From Paraburkholderia antibiotica (lineage in GTDB: Bacteria > Pseudomonadota > Gammaproteobacteria > Burkholderiales > Burkholderiaceae), in the NCBI RefSeq assembly GCF_012927125.1, contig NZ_JABBFZ010000020.1:1-64000 (forward strand): a stretch of 64,000 nt of DNA, given 5' to 3'. Positions 1-7,329 of the stretch are shown piece after piece. Position numbers and translations under genes: made by a program. The notes under the pieces are model-generated. The model had not been told where the DNA came from. It made no database searches and saw only the letters and a list, made by a program, of their open reading frames with translations. Position 1 is the stretch's first letter, and each line of letters opens with the position of its first letter.

Positions 1-1859
1 ACACGCGCACCGTCGACTGGCTGCGCTATGGCTCGGGGCACGTGCATGGCGTGCTGCTCGACGGCGCGCCGCTGGTGGACTTCGAGCGCGACCGGCTGCA
101 CCGCGAGACGGGTCGCACGCATGCGGCTTTCAGCCAGACGCGCGAATACGATCCGATGGGGCGGCTGGCGCGGTTCACGGTGAAGCAGATGGGCGCGGCC
201 AGCGCGCATGAGCGCATTGCCGAGCGGCGGCTGCATTACAGCGCAGCGGGCCACCTCACGCGTATCGATGACCACGCGCGCGGTGCGACGGATTACACCT
301 ATGATCCGGTCGGTCGGCTGCTGAAGTCCGTGACGCCGGACCTGACCGAAGTCTTTGCGTTCGACCGGGCAGGCAATCCGGTTGACCCGGAGACGGTACC
401 GCCGAGGCCGGAGGTCGAGACGCCGGAGGAACAGGCGTCGCGTGCCGCGCGGGAGCGTGCCGAGGACGCCGCATGGCTGCGGGCGAATCCTGGCGAGAAA
501 TATCCACCGCTGCGTTACAACAGGCGGGGCGTGGAGGACAGGCGCAGGCTGGACGCATGGGAGGCGTCGCTGCCGAAGTGCATCGGCAACGTGCTGAAGG
601 AACTGAACCGCACACGCTATGCACACGATGCGCATGGCAACCTCGTGCGGCGGGTCGAGCCGGACGGCACGACGTGGCTGTACCGGTACGACGCAGCGAA
701 CCGGCTGATCGAAGCGAAGCGCTATGCGAAGCCGCCTGAGGCGGATGAGCTGGCGCGTAGGGAACCGGTGGCGGGTGGTGGTGTGCGGCCGCTGCTGGAA
801 GTGAGTTTTGCGTACGATGCGTTCGGTCGACGCACGAAGAAGAAGGTGACGCGACCGGATGGCGGGATCGAGCGCACGTTCTTCACGTGGGACGGCGATG
901 TGCTGCTGATGGAGGAGCGCTTCCGGCTGCCGGTGAAGCGCGAGCATGTGTATCGCGGGCTGGAGTTCCGCAGGGCGCAGATCGTGCGCGAGGAGCCGGA
1001 AGATGTGTATTCGCTGCCGGTCGCGCAGCGCATGCATACGCTTGAGCGGCATCACGAGTGGCAGGCGGCGTCGCTTTACCTGCACGAGCCGGGGTCATTC
1101 GTGCCGCTTGCGCGGCTTGACGAGAAGCTGGTGGAACCGGCGTTCCTCGCGACGGGTACGGACGGGCGTTTCGTGCAGGTGGCGGCCAGGACGCGGCACG
1201 GAACCTACTTCTACCAGAATGATCACCTGGGCACGCCGCAGGAGATGGTGGACGAGTCGGGCAAGGTGGTGTGGCTTGCGCGGTATAAGGCGTGGGGTGG
1301 GGTGAAGCGTGCACCGTACGGCAACGTCGATCCGGTTGGCGCGGATAACCGGATCCGGTTCCAGGGGCAGTATCATGACGAGGAGACGGGGCTCGCCTAT
1401 AACCGGCATCGGTATTACGATGCGCACTCGGGTCGGTTCATCAGCAAAGATCCGATTGGACTAGCCGGTGGGGTCAACGCGTATGCTTATGCGCCCAATC
1501 CGGTTGGCTGGATTGATCCGCTTGGATTAACTCCTAATACATTGGACTGGAGTATCGTCAGCAAGAAGGGCGAATGCCGGTGCACGCACGTTAATAAGCA
1601 CGGCGTCAATGATTTGCAGAAAAAGGATCATGGAGTGTTTTATGGAGATCCCACAAGCAAGATCAATGATGTCTGGAACTCGAAGGGAAACATTCAGCCG
1701 ATAAACGACGGGAGTGTAGATATTTATCATATCCCAAGCCAGAATTCTGGTTACGCGGGCGGGTATGCAGGACAAGGACAAAATCTTAATTACGTTACCG
1801 TGGTTACTCAGGCTGGAACAAACAAGATAATTACCGGATACCCATCCGCAGGAAACTAA
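1..1859 (+). CDS. Rhs family protein, 3' part with C-terminal toxin tip (5' end outside window)
   Basis: The frame is open from base 3, so the N-terminus lies left of the window. The visible part carries YD-type repeats (RYDAANRLIEAKRY), the Rhs core end (GRFISKDPIGLAGG) and the conserved junction NPVGWIDPLGL at 1497-1529, after which Rhs proteins are autocleaved and the variable tip begins. The tip (1530-1856, about 109 residues) is much poorer in GC than the core. It has scattered histidines and ends in a VTVVT...IITGYPS strand pattern that recalls BECR-fold RNases; this tip assignment is weak. Rhs proteins form a shell around the toxin and are delivered by type VI secretion or a related export route. 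The next gene, one base downstream, is the expected immunity gene. Confidence 0.9.
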   Translation, partial: TRTVDWLRYGSGHVHGVLLDGAPLVDFERDRLHRETGRTHAAFSQTREYDPMGRLARFTVKQMGAASAHERIAERRLHYSAAGHLTRIDDHARGATDYTYDPVGRLLKSVTPDLTEVFAFDRAGNPVDPETVPPRPEVETPEEQASRAARERAEDAAWLRANPGEKYPPLRYNRRGVEDRRRLDAWEASLPKCIGNVLKELNRTRYAHDAHGNLVRRVEPDGTTWLYRYDAANRLIEAKRYAKPPEADELARREPVAGGGVRPLLEVSFAYDAFGRRTKKKVTRPDGGIERTFFTWDGDVLLMEERFRLPVKREHVYRGLEFRRAQIVREEPEDVYSLPVAQRMHTLERHHEWQAASLYLHEPGSFVPLARLDEKLVEPAFLATGTDGRFVQVAARTRHGTYFYQNDHLGTPQEMVDESGKVVWLARYKAWGGVKRAPYGNVDPVGADNRIRFQGQYHDEETGLAYNRHRYYDAHSGRFISKDPIGLAGGVNAYAYAPNPVGWIDPLGLTPNTLDWSIVSKKGECRCTHVNKHGVNDLQKKDHGVFYGDPTSKINDVWNSKGNIQPINDGSVDIYHIPSQNSGYAGGYAGQGQNLNYVTVVTQAGTNKIITGYPSAGN

Positions 1860-1860
1860 G

Positions 1861-2097
1861 ATGAGCTACGAGCATAAGGTCAAGTGGTGCCCGGTATGTA
1901 ACCAGGGCTGGGTTGAGGTTGTAAAAGATAAAGCAAGCGGCGAACTGTTTCTTTGCTGCGATGAGTGCGAGACGGAATGGACAAGTCCAGACGCTATTGC
2001 CAATGGAACAGGAACTCAAGGGAAGTTTGGCATGGTCGAAGCTCCCGATGAATGCGAAATAGAATCACTGGGCTGGGCGCAGTACATCATGAAATAA
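1861..2097 (+). CDS. Small zinc-ribbon-like protein, putative immunity protein for the first Rhs tip
   Basis: This 78-residue protein starts one base after the rhs stop, the usual position of a cognate immunity gene. It has two cysteine pairs (CPVC near residue 10 and CDEC near residue 34), spaced as in a zinc ribbon, then an acidic C-terminal half. I do not recognise a named immunity family. The immunity role rests only on position, size and low GC, so other roles remain possible. A hairpin terminator follows directly at 2100-2122. Confidence 0.6.
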   Translation: MSYEHKVKWCPVCNQGWVEVVKDKASGELFLCCDECETEWTSPDAIANGTGTQGKFGMVEAPDECEIESLGWAQYIMK

Positions 2098-2099
2098 GC

Positions 2100-2122
2100 A
2101 AGGGCCGCTGACGCGGCCCTTT
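2100..2122 (+). terminator. Hairpin terminator closing the first tip-immunity module
   Basis: A 9-bp stem AAGGGCCGC / GCGGCCCTT with a short loop sits two bases after the immunity stop codon, followed by TTGTACGTTTAT. Similar hairpins close the immunity genes ending at 4830 and 7266. The T-run is short, so strength is uncertain. Confidence 0.55.
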
Positions 2123-2546
2123 GTACGTTTATCAATACGGTCCCAACCCCATAGGTTGGATTGATCCACTGGGTCTGGCGACATGTCCGCTCCAGAAACT
2201 CGCTGATCGTGGTTTCACCGGAGTAACTAGAAATGCCAACGGCGGCCTGGACTATACCGGTAGTAACGCTCTTTACAACAAGCCGGGAGTGAACCCCATA
2301 CAAACCGTCACTTACTCTGGCGACTACGGGACGGATTTCCAGAATGGATCTATGGCAGCGTTAGGACAAAAGTCGACTCCGCGTGGCTATGTTTGGCATC
2401 ATGTCGATGACTATGATACGGAGACGAACACTGGAACTATGCAACTCGTGAAGCAGGAAGCTCATACTGGTGTTCCACACGTTGGTGGTGTGAGTCAGTA
2501 TCAGGCCGCAACTGGTCAAACCTACACACATCCATGCAGAAGGTGA
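2121..2546 (+). pseudogene. Displaced Rhs C-terminal tip: WHH-type HNH/EndoVII nuclease toxin
   Basis: The frame opens inside the conserved Rhs junction (YQYGPNPIGWIDPLGL) with no start codon better than TTG and no Rhs core upstream, so this is an orphan tip. The 122-residue tip contains GYVWHHVDDYDT and then TMQLVKQEAHTGVPHVGG. The WHH motif and the following M-Q-L-V...H...HxGG pattern are characteristic of the WHH clade of HNH/EndoVII nuclease toxins, which cut DNA. The toxin frame itself is intact. It could be expressed only after recombination onto an rhs core, or at low level from the TTG. An SMI1/KNR4 immunity gene overlaps or abuts its end. Confidence 0.75.
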
Positions 2547-2548
2547 GT

Positions 2549-2962
2549 ATGCAGTATGAGGACACTAATCAGACTGTGACGGACACTGACATCAGTGAAT
2601 TCGAGCATGCCATGCAGATCGATTTGCCTGAATCGTTTAGACGGCACTACCTCGCGCACAACGGAGGTTATCCGGTAGACGTGGAAGAGGTGTCAGGGCG
2701 GGACTATGTCTTCCCCTTTCATGGCTTTTTTCCGCTGAAATATGGCGCTTTGACGATTGAGGTCGTGAAGAAAGATTTGGCAGAGGATTTCGGTTTGTCG
2801 AACGCAATCCCGTTTGCGTATGACCAAGGAAGTAACATCTTTTATATCTCGACAGAGCCCTCTGGCTTCGGATCAGTGTTTCAAATTACAGCCGACACCA
2901 AGGAGAAGTTTTTCGTGTGTGACACGTTCGATCAATTCTTGGATGGTCTCCGATCTGTGTAG
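2549..2962 (+). CDS. SMI1/KNR4 (SUKH) family immunity protein
   Basis: The protein is about 137 residues long. It opens with an acidic stretch and has the SUKH signature LPESFRRHYLAHNGGYP, followed by a middle block PFAYDQGSNIFYIST and a C-terminal FDQFLDGL. SUKH proteins neutralise many nuclease toxins, including WHH and HNH types, which fits the preceding orphan tip. The ATG at 2549 follows AGGTGAG; an in-frame ATG at 2534 would overlap the toxin end and has no clear ribosome-binding site. Pairing with the WHH tip is inferred from adjacency. Confidence 0.8.
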   Translation: MQYEDTNQTVTDTDISEFEHAMQIDLPESFRRHYLAHNGGYPVDVEEVSGRDYVFPFHGFFPLKYGALTIEVVKKDLAEDFGLSNAIPFAYDQGSNIFYISTEPSGFGSVFQITADTKEKFFVCDTFDQFLDGLRSV

Positions 2963-3460
2963 GCGCTGACGACTAAATCGGGCCTTCACTACAATTGGCA
3001 CCTGTACTATGATCCACAAAGCGGACGGTTCATATCGAAGGATCCGATAGGGCTGGCAGGCGGGATCAACGTCTATGCGTATGCGCCCAATCCGATATCG
3101 TGGATTGATCCGTTCGGACTATGTCCGAAGTTCGGATCATTAGAAAAGCTGCAAGGTCACTTTGAGAAGCACGGTGCCGAATTCGGCGCAAAAAGTGCCG
3201 ATGAATATTTAGACATCGGACATGGCGTGATTAAAAATGGCGATCAGGTCCAGTATCAGCACAAGGGCGAATTGCGAACCGGGTATGTTCAATACATGGG
3301 AAATACGTCTCGCGGCGACTCTAAATTTGCATTTGTTGGGACAAATTCAGATGGGGATATAACTACAATCCACACAAAGAGCGGAAAATATTTCTGGAAG
3401 ACACTTAACGGCGATCCGAAGGACAAAACGATTAGCTCTCAAGGAGGAAGGTGTGGTTAA
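2963..3460 (+). pseudogene. Displaced Rhs C-terminal tip: BECR-like RNase toxin
   Basis: Directly after the SUKH stop, in the same frame, the sequence reads as the end of an Rhs core (GLHYNWHLYYDPQSGRF, then SKDPIGLAGG and NPISWIDPFGL). No start codon or core precedes it. The 112-residue tip (3122-3457) begins KFGSLEKLQGHFEKHGAEFG, the HF-KHG-EFG helix that opens many Barnase/EndoU/Colicin-like (BECR) toxin tips. It ends with an Rhs-tip-typical beta-strand region and CG. The toxin frame is intact, but the gene is 5'-truncated and probably silent until recombined. An overlapping immunity gene starts at 3453. Confidence 0.7.
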
Positions 3461-3821
3461 GGCAAAAATCGAAAAGATCGGCGATCTTGTCGAAGAGGAA
3501 GTTACACTACTAATCGATGGAGTAGAGATCGTATGTTTTGCTGGTGTCTGTCCTTATGCGCTAAAGGAGAGCGAAACATACCCGGTAGTACTGACGCTCG
3601 CTATCTTCAACGATTACGATCTTCACGAGTCGGACGATAAGAAAGCATCATTGCGTCAGATCGAAAACAGTTTCTCCTATGTCATTACAGGTTTGCTTTC
3701 TGATGGAATTCTTGACGCGGGAATTAAATTTTTTGACGAAATATTTCTGAGCGATTTCGGGTATTTGGATGGGAAGATGGTTTCGATCCGGGTCGATCGG
3801 ATCGATGTGGAATTTATCTAG
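3453..3821 (+). CDS. Putative immunity protein of unknown family, paired with the third tip
   Basis: The protein has 122 residues and a GTG start at 3453, preceded five bases earlier by a perfect AGGAGG. It overlaps the orphan tip stop by eight bases, so toxin and antidote are translationally coupled. It is acidic, single-domain and without signal peptide or membrane segment. I do not recognise the family. The function is inferred from its position after a BECR-like tip and from its low GC, shared with the tips. Confidence 0.6.
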   Translation: MVKAKIEKIGDLVEEEVTLLIDGVEIVCFAGVCPYALKESETYPVVLTLAIFNDYDLHESDDKKASLRQIENSFSYVITGLLSDGILDAGIKFFDEIFLSDFGYLDGKMVSIRVDRIDVEFI

Positions 3822-3886
3822 TCCTAAGCATACGAAGCGCCGCATAAGCAGGACGCAGGAACGTGGTTCAGCACGGTCCTGTTCCG

Positions 3887-3925
3887 CCGGGTTTGCCGTC
3901 TCCCTTCGGGAGCCGTCAAACCCGG
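3887..3925. repeat. Long imperfect hairpin with UUCG-type tetraloop
   Basis: Arms of 18 bases (CCGGGTTTG...CTCCC and GGGAG...CAAACCCGG) with two mismatches enclose TTCG. The element lies in the 250-base spacer between the third immunity gene and the fourth tip. There is no T-run, so it may be a repeat-type palindrome or a leftover RNA structure rather than a terminator. Confidence 0.6.
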
Positions 3926-4068
3926 TGGGCTGAGGTTGTTAAGAGATACGCCGCGGGAGAGAATCGCGTCTGGGAAAAAATCTGCGCCAGGGTGTGCGGT
4001 TCTGCTGGAAGGCTTGCCGGACAGGGGAAAGCGGTCGATGCGCGGGGCGGGTGCATCCGGATAAAAAG

Positions 4069-4415
4069 TTTATGCGTATGCGCCCAATCCGGTTGGCTGG
4101 ATTGATCCGCTGGGGTTGATGGGGCGTAATGGCGCCTTCAGACAGGCCAAACGTGACGCAGGGATTCCGATGTCTCAGCAGCCTGATTCAATCACTCACG
4201 TACCAATGACCAGCAAGGGTTGCCAGGTGATATGCGGTAACAAACGAGTTCTTACCCGTGAATATCAATACACTCGTTCAGATGGAACTGTCGTTGTGAT
4301 TCAGGATCACGGAGCCGGACACGACTTCGGTGAAGGTGGAGTTGGAAATCAGGGGCCGCATTTCAATGTAAGGCCAATCAGCAACACGAAGACGGGTTCA
4401 GTTGATGGGACCTAG
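4069..4415 (+). pseudogene. Displaced Rhs C-terminal tip: HNH/EndoVII-fold nuclease toxin
   Basis: Rhs homology starts abruptly at 4069 with VYAYAPNPVGWIDPLGL, nearly identical in DNA to the junction of the rhs at 6349-6398. The 99-residue tip from 4116 opens GRNGAFRQAKRDAGIPMSQQ and contains TREYQYTRSDGTVVVIQDH, then AGHDFGEGGVGNQGPHFNVR. This matches the widespread RhsC-type tip with an HNH/EndoVII fold (EHHH-type, DNA cleavage). Bases 4069-4115 supply only the junction, so the gene is an orphan tip, although an ATG at 4116 could start the bare domain. An Imm50-type gene follows. Confidence 0.8.
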
Positions 4416-4440
4416 GCTCATTACCCGTTCTGAATAGAAA

Positions 4441-4830
4441 ATGATTTCCGATACATGCTTTCTAGACAATCCCGAAGGGTTGCGTCAGATCTATGGCCAT
4501 CTGCCTAAATTTGATGAGGTAAATCTTCAGCGACTGCAGTTCGACTGGAATGGGCCGAGTGTGCTTCTGACACTGGATTTGCAGGAGTTTCCCAAGAATC
4601 CACCCGTGAAATGGGAAAAGTTCAACACGGTCCAGGTAGAGCTTTCGTTCGGTCCATTACTTTCTGTCGAACTGGTCAAGTTTGGACGAGGCAATAGGTG
4701 CAACCTGACAGTGTCGGAGAGCGTAGACGGCGCACTGGAAGTTGTTGTACAAGGAGAAACGGAAGCAAAGCTAACGGCAACCTCAGCGTTCATATGCAAG
4801 ATATCCGCCTATCTCAATGGAGATAGTTGA
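4441..4830 (+). CDS. Imm50-type immunity protein for the HNH/EndoVII Rhs tip
   Basis: The 129-residue cytoplasmic protein has the layout of Imm50 proteins: an N-terminal IYGHLPKFDEVNLQRLQFD segment, a central VLLTLDL strand and a C-terminal beta-rich half. It lies 25 bases after the orphan HNH tip. The family call is from pattern memory. A perfect 24-base palindrome at 4839-4862 closes the module. Confidence 0.7.
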   Translation: MISDTCFLDNPEGLRQIYGHLPKFDEVNLQRLQFDWNGPSVLLTLDLQEFPKNPPVKWEKFNTVQVELSFGPLLSVELVKFGRGNRCNLTVSESVDGALEVVVQGETEAKLTATSAFICKISAYLNGDS

Positions 4831-4838
4831 CATGTAGA

Positions 4839-4862
4839 CGAAGGGCCGCATGCGGCCCTTCG
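4839..4862 (+). terminator. Perfect palindromic hairpin after the Imm50 gene
   Basis: The sequence from 4839 to 4862 is a perfect 24-base inverted repeat with arms CGAAGGGCCGCA / TGCGGCCCTTCG. It is followed by TACGTTTAT, the same bases that follow the hairpin at 2100-2122. It sits between the convergent imm50 gene and the symE remnant, so it can act in both directions. Confidence 0.6.
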
Positions 4863-4867
4863 TACGT

Positions 4868-4969
4868 TTATTCGGCGGTGATGGTGAGGCGGCCGTATTC
4901 GACGGTGATTCTTACGCGCTGCCCTGCTTCAAAGCCGGCGTGCTCGATCCATCGTCCGGAGAGCTCCAT
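4868..4969 (-). pseudogene. SymE-like toxin fragment (C-terminal 33 residues)
   Basis: The minus strand encodes MELSGRWIEHAGFEAG followed by QRVRITVEYGRLTITAE and a stop. This is the C-terminal AbrB-like SymE signature (L-S-G-R-W-L-E-x-A-G-F...G-x-R-V-x-V-T-V...G-x-L-x-I). The region that would encode the N-terminus is replaced by rhs core sequence from about 4974, so the gene is truncated at a recombination junction. SymE-like genes often sit next to Rhs modules in Burkholderiaceae. Confidence 0.65.
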
Positions 4970-4973
4970 TGAA

Positions 4974-6800
4974 CTGGTCTGGCTGCACCGCGAAACCGGG
5001 CGCACGCATGCCGCGTTCAGCCAGCAGCGCGAATACGATCCGGCCGGACGGCTGACGCGCTTCGTGGTGAAGCCCGCGAGCGCGACGGGCCCGCACGAGC
5101 GGATCGCGGAGCGGCGTCTGCAGTACAGCGCGGCGGGGCACCTGACGCGTATCGAGGACCGCACGCGCGGCGTGACCGGCTACACCTACGACCCGGTGGG
5201 CCGGTTGCTGAAATCGGTGACGCCGGACCTGACGGAAATCTTTGCGTTCGATCCGGCGGGCAATCCGGTGGATGCGGAGAAGATGACGCCGCCGCCGGTC
5301 GTCGAGACGCCGCAGGAAAAGGCGGAGCGGTTTGCGCGGAAATCGGCGGAGGATACGGCGTGGCTGCGCGCGCATCCTGATGAACAGTATCCGCCGCTGC
5401 GGCACAACAAACGTGGCTCGGACGACGCGGCGAAGCTGGATGAGTGGAAGCGGTCGCTGCTGCGGTGCATCGGCAATGTGCTGGTCGGACTGAACCGGAC
5501 GCGCTACGACTACGACGCACGGGGCAATCTGGGCCGGCGCGTTGAACCGGATGGGCGGACGTGGGTGTATCGGCATGATGCGGCGAACCGGCTTGAGGAG
5601 GCGAGCTGTTATGCGAGGGCGTCTGATGCGGAGGGAGCGGGCCGTACCGCTGCGCGTGCGGAGCGGGTCGTGCGGTTCCGCTATGACGCGTTCGGGCGGC
5701 GCACGCTGAAAGAGGTGGAGCGGCCCGGCGGTGGCATCGATCGCACAGTGTTCACGTGGGACGGCGACGTGCTGCTGATGGAGGAACGCTTCCATGAGCC
5801 GCCGCGGCGTACCGGCGAGTTCCGTCCGTATCAGTACCGCGCGGCGCGGCTGGTGCGTGAGGATGCGCAAGACCCGTATTCACTGCCGGTCGCGCAGCGC
5901 ATGCATACGCTGGATGACAGGCATCAGTGGCGGGCGGCGTCGATCTACCTGCATGAGCCGGGGTCGTTCGTGCCGCTCGCGCGGCTGGATGAGTCGATGG
6001 TCGAGCCCGCGTATCTGGCGACCGGGACCGATGGACGTTTCGTGCAGATGCCGGCGACGACCCGCCATGCGACGCTGTTCTACCAGAACGATCACCTGGG
6101 GACGCCGCAGGAGCTGACGGATGAGTCGGGCAAGGTGGTGTGGCTCGCGCGGTACAGGGCGTGGGGTGGGTGGAAGGATACGTGGAGGGAGCGGCCGGAT
6201 CCGGTGGGCACGGCTAACGCGCTGCGTTTCCAGGGGCAGTATTGCGATGATGAGACGGGGCTGCACTATGACCGGTACAGGTACTATGATCCGGGGACAG
6301 GGCGGTTTATTAGCAAAGATCCGATTGGGCTCGCTGGCGGGATCAATGTTTATGCGTATGCGCCCAATCCGGTTGGCTGGGTTGACCCGTTCGGGCTGGA
6401 AAAGTCTTACCAGACGTACACGAAGACCAATCCTGTAAGGGGGCAGGTTTATACAGGGCGAACTAGTGGCGATGGAGATCCGCTGCAAAACATTCTTGCG
6501 CGAGATCGGGATCATCACATGACGTCTCAAGGCTATGGCCCGGCGAGACTCGACCAATCATCAGCGAATCGCTGCGCTATCCGTGGCCGGGAACAGGCAA
6601 TGATCGAAGCGAACGGTGGAGCGCGATCGATGGGCGGTACGTCAGGCAATGCAATCAACGGAATTTCGCCGAGCAATCCTAAACTGTCAACTTTCATGGA
6701 AGCTGCGGAAGCAGAGTTTGGTGCAGTTGGCGGTGGAGGTGGAGCGAATCTTCCACATGGCATGATTCCAAATCCGAAAGCAGAAATTCCATACGAGTGA
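4974..6800 (+). CDS. 5'-truncated second Rhs core with GIY-YIG/URI-like toxin tip
   Basis: Rhs homology begins at about 4974 in mid-core (WLHRETGRTHAAFSQ), aligned with residues encoded near 92 in the first rhs, and runs to the junction NPVGWVDPFGL (to 6398). The frame is open upstream to 4827, but that part is antisense of the symE remnant and not Rhs. The tip (6399-6797, 133 residues) starts SYQTYTKTNPVRGQVYTGRT, has RDRDHHMTSQGYGPARLD and AIRGREQAMIEANGG. The VYTGRT, R/H and RGRE elements fit a GIY-YIG/URI-type nuclease tip. The core differs from the first rhs at many positions, so it is a separate paralogue. Without its N-terminal export part it is probably a silent donor. Confidence 0.75.
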   Translation: MVWLHRETGRTHAAFSQQREYDPAGRLTRFVVKPASATGPHERIAERRLQYSAAGHLTRIEDRTRGVTGYTYDPVGRLLKSVTPDLTEIFAFDPAGNPVDAEKMTPPPVVETPQEKAERFARKSAEDTAWLRAHPDEQYPPLRHNKRGSDDAAKLDEWKRSLLRCIGNVLVGLNRTRYDYDARGNLGRRVEPDGRTWVYRHDAANRLEEASCYARASDAEGAGRTAARAERVVRFRYDAFGRRTLKEVERPGGGIDRTVFTWDGDVLLMEERFHEPPRRTGEFRPYQYRAARLVREDAQDPYSLPVAQRMHTLDDRHQWRAASIYLHEPGSFVPLARLDESMVEPAYLATGTDGRFVQMPATTRHATLFYQNDHLGTPQELTDESGKVVWLARYRAWGGWKDTWRERPDPVGTANALRFQGQYCDDETGLHYDRYRYYDPGTGRFISKDPIGLAGGINVYAYAPNPVGWVDPFGLEKSYQTYTKTNPVRGQVYTGRTSGDGDPLQNILARDRDHHMTSQGYGPARLDQSSANRCAIRGREQAMIEANGGARSMGGTSGNAINGISPSNPKLSTFMEAAEAEFGAVGGGGGANLPHGMIPNPKAEIPYE

Positions 6801-6804
6801 AGAA

Positions 6805-7266
6805 ATGGCGAAAGTAAGAGGACGAGGCAAGGTCGGCGATGTGGTGAAGATCGATCTTGGTAATGGGCGTTTCGGGTATGGCAGGGTTTTGCCAGAGCCG
6901 TTGATGGCGTTTTACGATCTTCAGTCAACGGAAGCAATGAAGGCGGATGTGGTTACTGGCTCATCTGTTCTGTTTATGATTGGGGTCATGTACCGTGCTA
7001 TCAAATCGGACAGATGGGAAGTGGTTGGCAATATTCCGCTAGAAGAGCCGTTGAAGGCTGAACCTAGATTTTTTGTCTACGACATGTTAGCCAAGCGGTT
7101 CTCGATCTATCACGGAGGGAAAATTACTCCCTCTTCTAGAGAGGACTGCATTGGCCTAGAAAGCGCTGCGGGCTGGGAGGCCGAGCACATTGAGGACCGC
7201 TTGTGCGACCATTTCGCTGGCGTACCGAACAAGTGGGTTGAATCGTTGAAGCTGCCTGAGGCGTAG
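6805..7266 (+). CDS. Imm26-like immunity protein for the fifth tip
   Basis: This 153-residue cytoplasmic protein starts four bases after the rhs stop. The N-terminal block KVGDVVKIDLGNGRFGYGRV is the typical Imm26 opening (G-D-v-x-x-I-x-L-x-d-G-x-x-x-y-G-R-v), followed by a central hydrophobic strand FMIGVMYRAI and an acidic C-terminus. Position and low GC agree with a cognate antidote for the GIY-YIG-like tip. A hairpin follows at 7299-7322. Confidence 0.7.
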   Translation: MAKVRGRGKVGDVVKIDLGNGRFGYGRVLPEPLMAFYDLQSTEAMKADVVTGSSVLFMIGVMYRAIKSDRWEVVGNIPLEEPLKAEPRFFVYDMLAKRFSIYHGGKITPSSREDCIGLESAAGWEAEHIEDRLCDHFAGVPNKWVESLKLPEA

Positions 7267-7298
7267 CAGCTTTGATGTCTTCAACTGATGCATGCAAC

Positions 7299-7322
7299 AA
7301 GGGTCGCAAAAACGCGGCCCTT
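7299..7322 (+). terminator. Hairpin terminator after the Imm26-like gene
   Basis: Arms AAGGGTCGC / GCGGCCCTT (one G-T pair) enclose an A-rich loop, followed by CGTTCTTCT. It is the third copy of the hairpin type found after the immunity genes at 2100 and 4839, and again sits against a SymE-like gene on the other strand. Confidence 0.5.
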
Positions 7323-7329
7323 CGTTCTT

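Noticed and set aside
3863..4105. 80-codon frame in the spacer before the fourth tip
   Set aside because: It includes the hairpin and ends inside the Rhs junction in the wrong frame; no ribosome site.
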